A stretch of DNA of 64,000 nt from Tahibacter amnicola (GTDB lineage Bacteria > Pseudomonadota > Gammaproteobacteria > Xanthomonadales > Rhodanobacteraceae). Below are positions 57,690-64,000 of this stretch, piece by piece (position 1 is the stretch's first letter; each line of letters opens with the position of its first letter). Under the pieces are notes generated by a model that saw only the letters and a list, made by a program, of their open reading frames with translations, was not told where the DNA came from and ran no database searches. Location of the stretch: positions 1,196,001 to 1,260,000 of the forward strand of contig NZ_CP104694.1 of NCBI RefSeq assembly GCF_025398735.1, in the 5' to 3' direction. A program made the translations under genes and the position numbers.

Positions 57690-58817
57690 TCAGGCCTGCG
57701 AATCCAGTGCCTGGCGCAGGTCGGCAATCAGATCCTCTGCGTGCTCCAGTCCGATGGACAGGCGCAACAGGTCCGGCGGTGAGACGGGATGCGCGCCCTC
57801 CACTGAAGCGCGATGCTCGATCGTCGACTCGCAGCCGCCGAGGCTGGTGGCGTTGGTGATCAGCTGCAAACGTGCGGCGACCGCCAGGGCGCCGTCGCGA
57901 CCACCGCGTGGGCGCAGGCTCATCATGGCGCCGAAGTCGCGCATCTGCGCGCGCGCGGTGGCGTGGCCCGGGTGCGTGGCCAGTCCCGGGTAATGCACGG
58001 CGGCGATCGCCGGATGTCCCGCGAGGAATTCGGCTACCGCACGGGCCGTGGTGCAGTTCCAGGCCATGCGCGCCGGCAGCGAGCGCAGCCCGCGCAGCGT
58101 CAGCCAGGCATTGAACGGCGACAGCACGCCGCCGGTGATGTGGCGGCGGTGCGCGACGCGGTCGTAGCGCGCGCCTTGCTCCGCGAACACCAGCGCACCG
58201 CCCATGACGTCGCTGTGGCCGCCGAGGTATTTGGTGGTCGAGTGCAGCACCACGTCGGCACCCAGGGCGAGTGGATTCTGCAGCGCAGGCGTTGCGAAGG
58301 TGTTGTCGCAGGCAACCAGCGCGTCGGCGGCCCTGGCCGCCTTGGCGACAGCGGCGATGTCGGTCACTTCCAGCCCGGGATTTGAGGGGGTTTCCAGCCA
58401 GACCAGGGCGACATCCGGGCCCAGTGCGCGTTCGACCGCTGCGGTGTCGGTCATGTCGACGGCCCGGGTACGGATGCCCCGCTCCGGCAAGAATTCCGTG
58501 GCCAGGATGCGCAGCCCGGCGTAGCAGTCACGCGGGATCAGCAACTCGCTGCCGGACGGCAGGGTTTCCAGCAGGGCGGTCGCCGCGGCCATGCCCGAGC
58601 CGAAGGCCAGTGCGGCCGGTCCGCCCTCGAGGGCGGCCAGCGCCGTCTCCAGCCGCGTCTGGGTCGGATTTCCCTCGCGGACGTACTCGTAGCCCGCCTG
58701 CCGCTCGCCCGCGGGGCCGTGGCGGAAGGTGGTGGCCAGATGAATCGGCGGCGATAGCGCGCCGGTTTCCGGATCCGGCGCTCCGCCGGCGTGCACGGCC
58801 AGTGTTTCCAGGCGCAT
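57690..58817 (-). CDS. Cystathionine gamma-synthase-type PLP enzyme
   Basis: A 375-residue gamma-family PLP enzyme. Lys196 in HSTTKYLGGHSDVMGG is the Schiff-base residue; YEYVREGNPTQTRLE and ETPSNPGLEVTDI are family signatures. Sequence favours MetB (O-succinyl- or acetyl-homoserine plus cysteine to cystathionine) but MetC/MetY-like activity or gamma-lyase is possible. It is transcribed away from the argD-like gene across a 190-base gap. Methionine or transsulfuration metabolism is the likely role. Confidence 0.88.
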   Translation of the reverse strand: MRLETLAVHAGGAPDPETGALSPPIHLATTFRHGPAGERQAGYEYVREGNPTQTRLETALAALEGGPAALAFGSGMAAATALLETLPSGSELLIPRDCYAGLRILATEFLPERGIRTRAVDMTDTAAVERALGPDVALVWLETPSNPGLEVTDIAAVAKAARAADALVACDNTFATPALQNPLALGADVVLHSTTKYLGGHSDVMGGALVFAEQGARYDRVAHRRHITGGVLSPFNAWLTLRGLRSLPARMAWNCTTARAVAEFLAGHPAIAAVHYPGLATHPGHATARAQMRDFGAMMSLRPRGGRDGALAVAARLQLITNATSLGGCESTIEHRASVEGAHPVSPPDLLRLSIGLEHAEDLIADLRQALDSQA

Positions 58818-59009
58818 CGATCTCTCCCGCGGTGGTGAACGGTTCGAGTGTGGCCGTTACGACGCGGCCGACCAAGAGCCATCCGCGCGCCGGGCGCGGC
58901 GCAGTGGCCCTCGACAGTGCCGATGGACGGGATCGTCATATCCCCCGGCCGTCCGTCGTGGCGGTGCGTCGCGCATAATCGCCGGCCACCCAGTCCCTGC
59001 GAGACGACC

Positions 59010-60254
59010 GTGAACGCGCCAGATACCACCGCTGACCTCCTCGCCTATGCCGACCGCTACTACGTGCCCGTGTACCGGCCGCGACGGATCGTGCTGGAGC
59101 GCGGCGCCGGCTCGCGCGTGTGGGACAAGGACGGTCGCGACTACCTCGATTTCGGCGCCGGCATTGCCGTCAATGCGCTCGGCCACGCCAATCCGGAGCT
59201 GATCGGCGCACTGGCGGCGCAGGCCGCGCGGCTGTGGCACACGAGCAACGTCTTCGTCAGCGAGCCGCCGCTGCGCCTGGCCGAGGATCTGGTGCAGTCG
59301 TCGGGATTCGCCGAGCGCGTGTTCCTGTGCAATTCCGGCACGGAGGCCAACGAGGCGGCGATCAAGATGGTCCGCCGCTGGGCAGCGGCCCAGGGGCGCA
59401 GCCCGGACCGCCGCGTGATCCTGACGTTCCAGGGGTCCTTCCACGGACGCACCCTGGCCGCCGTCACCGCGACGGCGCAGCCGAAATACCAGGAGGGCTA
59501 CGAACCGCTTCCCGGTGGCTTCCGCTATTGCGCGTTCAACGACCTGGCTGCCGTCGAGGCGGCAATGGACAGCGGCGACGTCGCCGCGGTGATGGTCGAG
59601 CCGGTCCAGGGCGAAGGCGGTGTCGTGCCGGCGGAGCCCGGCTTCCTCAAAGCCCTGCGCGGGCTGTGCGATCGCCATGACGCCCTGCTGGTGTTCGACG
59701 AGATCCAGTGCGGGATGGGCCGCACCGGCAAGCTGTGGGCCTGGCAGTGGGACGGCGTTGCGCCCGACATCCTGACTGTCGCCAAGGCCCTGGGCGGAGG
59801 CTTCCCGATTGGCGCGTTGCTCGCCGGTCCGCGCGTTGCCCACACTCTGCAATTCGGCAGTCACGGAACCACGTTTGGCGGCAATCCGCTGGCGGCGGCC
59901 GTGGCCCGCGTCGCGCTGGCCCGGCTGCGGTCGCCGGAACTGCTGGCCAACGTGGAACAGCAATCGCAGGCGTTGCGGAAGGGGCTGGAGGAAATCGACC
60001 GGGATCTCGGTCTTTTCCATGAGATCCGCGGCCGCGGCCTGATGCTGGGTGCGGCGCTGGCCGAGCCCCTGCGCGGCAAGGCCGGCGACATGCTCGACCG
60101 GGCGGCCGAGCACGGGTTGCTCATTCTGCAGGCGGGGCCTGACGTGCTGCGTTTCGTGCCGGCGCTGAATATCACGACGGCGGAGCTGGCTGACGGACTG
60201 GCCCGCCTGCGATTGGGCCTGGCGGGCTTTGCTTCCCGTGTCGGCAACGGATAG
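59010..60254 (+). CDS. argD: Acetylornithine/succinyldiaminopimelate aminotransferase
   Basis: A 414-residue class-III aminotransferase. Catalytic Lys259 is in ILTVAKALGGGFPIGA; NSGTEANEAAIKMVR, GSFHGRT, FDEIQCGMGRTG and THGTTFGGNP-like SHGTTFGGNPLA are standard. It exchanges amino groups between glutamate and N-acetylornithine semialdehyde in arginine synthesis, and often succinyl-Dap in lysine synthesis. I start at the GTG 59010, where the conserved text begins; earlier frames overlap the divergent gene's promoter. Confidence 0.92.
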   Translation: MNAPDTTADLLAYADRYYVPVYRPRRIVLERGAGSRVWDKDGRDYLDFGAGIAVNALGHANPELIGALAAQAARLWHTSNVFVSEPPLRLAEDLVQSSGFAERVFLCNSGTEANEAAIKMVRRWAAAQGRSPDRRVILTFQGSFHGRTLAAVTATAQPKYQEGYEPLPGGFRYCAFNDLAAVEAAMDSGDVAAVMVEPVQGEGGVVPAEPGFLKALRGLCDRHDALLVFDEIQCGMGRTGKLWAWQWDGVAPDILTVAKALGGGFPIGALLAGPRVAHTLQFGSHGTTFGGNPLAAAVARVALARLRSPELLANVEQQSQALRKGLEEIDRDLGLFHEIRGRGLMLGAALAEPLRGKAGDMLDRAAEHGLLILQAGPDVLRFVPALNITTAELADGLARLRLGLAGFASRVGNG

Positions 60255-60265
60255 TGCGGGGACGT

Positions 60266-60292
60266 AGCCCGGGACCGTTGCGGCCCCGGGCT
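60266..60292. terminator. Hairpin between convergent argD and hemL
   Basis: AGCCCGGG (60266-60273) and CCCGGGCT (60285-60292) are perfect 8-base arms between the two stop codons. No U-tract, so termination is only a possibility. Confidence 0.4.
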
Positions 60293-60300
60293 CGCGGCGT

Positions 60301-61598
<1,298 letters not shown>

Positions 61599-61602
<4 letters not shown>

Positions 61603-62222
61603 GGGGATGGGAAGAGCGAGGCAAACCGGCTCGCCGCGCGGGTGATGTCGCCGGTTCCGAACACGGCGCTGATCACTGCGACAAAATCCGCGCCGGCTTC
61701 GATGAGAGGGCCGGCATTTTCCGGGGTTATGCCGCCGATCGCCACCCGTGGGACGTCAAGCGCGGCCGCGCGCCGCAGCAGTTCCGGGGTGGCGCGCCGG
61801 GCTGCCGGCTTCGTGGAGGAGGGGTAGAACGCCCCGAATGCCACGTAGTCGGCGCCCCGCGCGGCCAGGGACCGGGCGCGATCGAAGTCGTCGTAGCACG
61901 ACACGCCGATCACGGCGGAGTCGCCCAGTCGGGTGCGTGCGGCGGCGATGTCCGCGTCGTCTTCACCCAGATGGACACCCGCCGCCACCTGCGCCGCCAG
62001 CTCGACGTCGTCGTTGACGATGAAGCCCGCGTCGTGGCGCGCACACAGTGCCGCGAGGGCGCGCGCCTCTTCAGCGCGCCGCGCGGCATCCTGCGTTTTG
62101 TCGCGGTACTGCACGAGCCGGGCACCGCCCGCCAGCGCGGCGGTGACGGCGGCCACCAGGTCGGCGCGTGGCCCATCCGTGATCACGTAAAGGCCGGGGC
62201 GGGCGAGCAGGGGGTGGCGCAT
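61599..62222 (-). CDS. thiE: Thiamine phosphate synthase
   Basis: A 207-residue TIM-barrel enzyme joining HMP-PP and thiazole phosphate. It has [35 protein letters not shown] and the phosphate-site [10 protein letters not shown]. Length is standard. It is the upstream partner of hemL with a four-base overlap, unlinked to riboswitch-controlled thiC. There is no riboswitch in its short leader, and its weak ribosome site (GGAG 8 bases ahead) suggests modest expression. Confidence 0.95.
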
Positions 62223-62336
62223 GGGCGGCTCCGCAACAAAGCCCGGCAGTCTACCGGTGTTTGGGGCCCTGGCTATTTGAATGCGGCAATGGCCGCTGCG
62301 ACAATCCGCGTCCCCTATTCCAGCCGATCCAGCCCC

Positions 62337-62540
62337 ATGTCCGAAGCTATCGCCCCGGCCGCCACCGACGCTCCCTATCGCACCTTCATGTGCGTGGTCT
62401 GCGGATACATCTACAACGAAGCGGAGGGCTGGCCTGCCGATGGCATCGCCGCCGGTACGCGATGGGAGGATGTTCCGGAAACCTGGACCTGCCCGGATTG
62501 CGGCGTGACCAAGTCCGATTTCGAGATGGTGCAGGTCTGA
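62337..62540 (+). CDS. Rubredoxin
   Basis: A 67-residue iron protein with Cys19-X2-Cys22 ([13 protein letters not shown]) and Cys52-X2-Cys55 (CPDCG), binding one Fe(Cys)4 centre for one-electron transfer. About 12 residues precede the standard rubredoxin start. It is divergent from thiE, with 114 bases between. Partners such as an alkane hydroxylase or rubredoxin reductase are not in the window, so the electron acceptor is unknown. Confidence 0.95.
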   Translation: MSEAIAPAATDAPYRTFMCVVCGYIYNEAEGWPADGIAAGTRWEDVPETWTCPDCGVTKSDFEMVQV

Positions 62541-62601
62541 ACCACATTGGTTCGGTCCGTTTGGCCTGCCGGCCCGGACCGAACCGCCGGATTGCCCGCC
62601 C

Positions 62602-63432
62602 TCAGTTGATCCGGGGAGAGGGTCCGGAGCAGGCGATGAGCTGGTTGAGGACCGCCTCGGCATCATCCGCCTGGGGGGCGAGCGCCAGATAGCGCCGAAA
62701 ATCCTCGCGCGCGGCGCGCAGGTGTCCGAGCTTCACGTAGAGGTTGCCGCGCTCGCGCAATTCCGCCAGGGACAGCGGGTCGAGCGTCACGAGCCGGTCG
62801 GCGCAGCGGACAGCCTTGTCCCAGGCGCCGCGTTCCTCGTAGCCCGCCTTCAGATTGCGCAGCATGCGCGCGATGATCGCCCGGTGGCTGGCCGGTTCGA
62901 GCAGGTGTGCGAGCCGCTGATCATCGACCTCGCGGGCGGACAGCTCGCTCCTGGCGCGACGGCGCAGCTCATTGAGGTCGAGCGTGCGGCCACGATGGAA
63001 CGGATCGAGCACCACGATGCCTTCCTCGACCGGCAGCCGCACCAGGAAATGCCCGGGGAAGGAAACCCCCTCCAGCGCCAGTCCCAGCTTCTGGGCGACG
63101 CTGATCTGGATCACGGCCAGTGAAATGGGGTTGCCCAGGCGTCGGTCCAGCACGTCATTCAGATAGCTGTTGCGCGGATCGAAATAGTTGCGTTCGTCGC
63201 CGGCGAAGCCCAGTTCCCCGAAAAGAAAGCCATTGAGGCGGGACAACTGCGCCGTTTCGGACCCGGCGCTGGAAAAGTCGGCGGAGAGCTGCGCAGCGTA
63301 GGAAGCGATCCGCTCCTCGTAGGCCGCGGGTTGGAGATCGGGGTATTCGTCTTTGGCGATGAGAAGGGCTGCCGAGAGCAGCGAGATATCGCGGTCTGCC
63401 GCGTGTTGCAGGCCTAGCCAAGGATCGTTCAT
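62602..63432 (-). CDS. SirB1 family protein (transglutaminase-like plus TPR)
   Basis: A 276-residue protein. The N-terminal two-thirds match the SirB1 N-domain (YFDPRNSYLNDVLDRRLGNPISLAVI and GVSFPGHFLVRL), a transglutaminase-like fold. The C-terminal third forms tetratricopeptide-type helices (DPLSLAELRERGNLYVKLGHLRAAREDFRRYL). Family members of this type are widespread and their function is not established. The start at 63432 is isolated, so it is likely monocistronic. Confidence 0.88.
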   Translation of the reverse strand: MNDPWLGLQHAADRDISLLSAALLIAKDEYPDLQPAAYEERIASYAAQLSADFSSAGSETAQLSRLNGFLFGELGFAGDERNYFDPRNSYLNDVLDRRLGNPISLAVIQISVAQKLGLALEGVSFPGHFLVRLPVEEGIVVLDPFHRGRTLDLNELRRRARSELSAREVDDQRLAHLLEPASHRAIIARMLRNLKAGYEERGAWDKAVRCADRLVTLDPLSLAELRERGNLYVKLGHLRAAREDFRRYLALAPQADDAEAVLNQLIACSGPSPRIN

Positions 63433-63746
63433 TCGATTCCTCCGATGGCGCTGGACCCATGGTAGCGGAATGGGGTGTCGAATCCAGTGTTGGATGCCAC
63501 GGCTTGGTCATTCCCGCGACACGCACAGGGCACGTGACGGTGGTGGTATCAGCGTGCAAGCGATTGCCGCCCGCTGGGGCGGTCGTGCGGGAGGATCCAT
63601 GAAAGCGTTTGTGCCAGCCCGCGATGAAGATTGGCGGGAAGCGTCGCAGGAATCCTGGCTGCTGGTGCCTTACCGGCCGGGTTTGCCATGCCACCACGCC
63701 TTGCGCGTGGCGGCTGATGGGGCAACGGAAAGCGATGGCCTGCCGG
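63433..63746. other. Intergenic region between the SirB1 and DUF192 genes
   Basis: These 314 bases hold the SirB1 gene's promoter and the end of the DUF192 gene. I see no supported gene, hairpin or repeat. Short frames on the + strand here lack a ribosome site and family similarity. Confidence 0.5.
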
Positions 63747-64000
63747 TCAGCGGTGAAACTCCAGCTTGTCCCCGGGCTTGACCCCGATCTTGGCGGCGGT
63801 ACCGGCGTTGAGCTCAAGCACGTACTGGGCGGGGCCTTCCGACGGGTAGGCCGGGCACGGATCAGCCTTGCACGGCTGGACATCGTGCTGAACGTTGACG
63901 AGCTTGTAGTTCTTGTCGAAGTAGAGGATGTCCAGTGGAATCAGGGTGTTCTTCATCCAGAACGCCTGCATGGCTTCTTCCGGGAACAGGAAAAACATGC
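63747..64000 (-). CDS. DUF192 family protein (5' partial)
   Basis: The C-terminal 83 residues visible include the family core FFLFPEEAMQAFWMKNTLIPLDILYFDKN, then PCKADPCPAYPS and YVLELNAGTAAKIGVKPGDKLEF. In complete members a signal peptide and about 60 residues precede this, and the frame remains open to the right edge, so the gene continues beyond the window. DUF192 proteins are small, often exported and of unknown function. Confidence 0.88.
   Translation of the reverse strand, partial: MFFLFPEEAMQAFWMKNTLIPLDILYFDKNYKLVNVQHDVQPCKADPCPAYPSEGPAQYVLELNAGTAAKIGVKPGDKLEFHR

Noticed and set aside
63601..63781. Possible short + strand gene beginning at 63601
   Set aside because: No ribosome site or recognisable similarity, and it overlaps the DUF192 gene on the other strand.

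Overview
The window is GC-rich, densely coding gammaproteobacterial chromosome. The gene mix suggests the Xanthomonadales/Lysobacterales, most likely Rhodanobacteraceae. Supporting signs are a pyrophosphate-type phosphofructokinase next to a membrane H+-pyrophosphatase and soluble pyrophosphatase, a zf-CHCC protein beside LPS-core glycosyltransferases, a DUF2339/DUF3999 pair, and secreted beta-helix proteins ending in an IFRDGF-like tail. The family assignment is inference. I saw no rRNA, tRNA, CRISPR array, transposase or phage gene.

Layout. (1) 1-10925: a secondary-metabolite operon on the + strand. It has two large PUFA/enediyne-like type I synthase proteins (KS-AT-ACP-ACP-KR, cut by the left edge, then KS-AT-DH-phosphopantetheinyl transferase), a free acyl carrier protein, an alpha/beta hydrolase and a GT1 glycosyltransferase. 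The product is probably a glycosylated lipid or polyketide, and I cannot name it. REP-like inverted repeats follow. (2) 11156-13270: a Tat-type tyrosinase and a small lipoprotein. (3) 13727-24046: envelope and LPS genes, namely zf-CHCC protein, GT4, O-antigen ligase-like protein, GT2, DUF3999/DUF2339 membrane proteins, an LpxL-type acyltransferase and Kdo transferase waaA. waaA carries an apparent one-base frameshift. (4) 24125-31904: tolC, a pcm-like gene, an RND efflux pair and its divergent TetR regulator. (5) 31945-33960: a TPP riboswitch and thiC.

(6) 33990-40144: a tandem array of three secreted choice-of-anchor-Q beta-helix proteins plus a decayed fourth copy. (7) 40285-47945: a DUF2333 protein with a second apparent one-base deletion, an ABC ATPase, an ABC permease fused to an M1 aminopeptidase, and a convergent LytTR two-component system. 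(8) 48148-53415: a pyrophosphate/nucleotide energy block (ppa, hppA, PPi-dependent pfk, adk). (9) 53497-64000: housekeeping genes including TusA, mpl, a Lon-substrate-binding-like protein, an SDR, a glyoxalase, cystathionine gamma-synthase, argD, hemL, thiE, rubredoxin, a SirB1-like protein and a DUF192 protein cut by the right edge.

The synthase operon and the beta-helix array are the least conventional parts. The two frameshifts both look like a missing base in a homopolymer inside otherwise intact genes, so assembly error is the first explanation to exclude.
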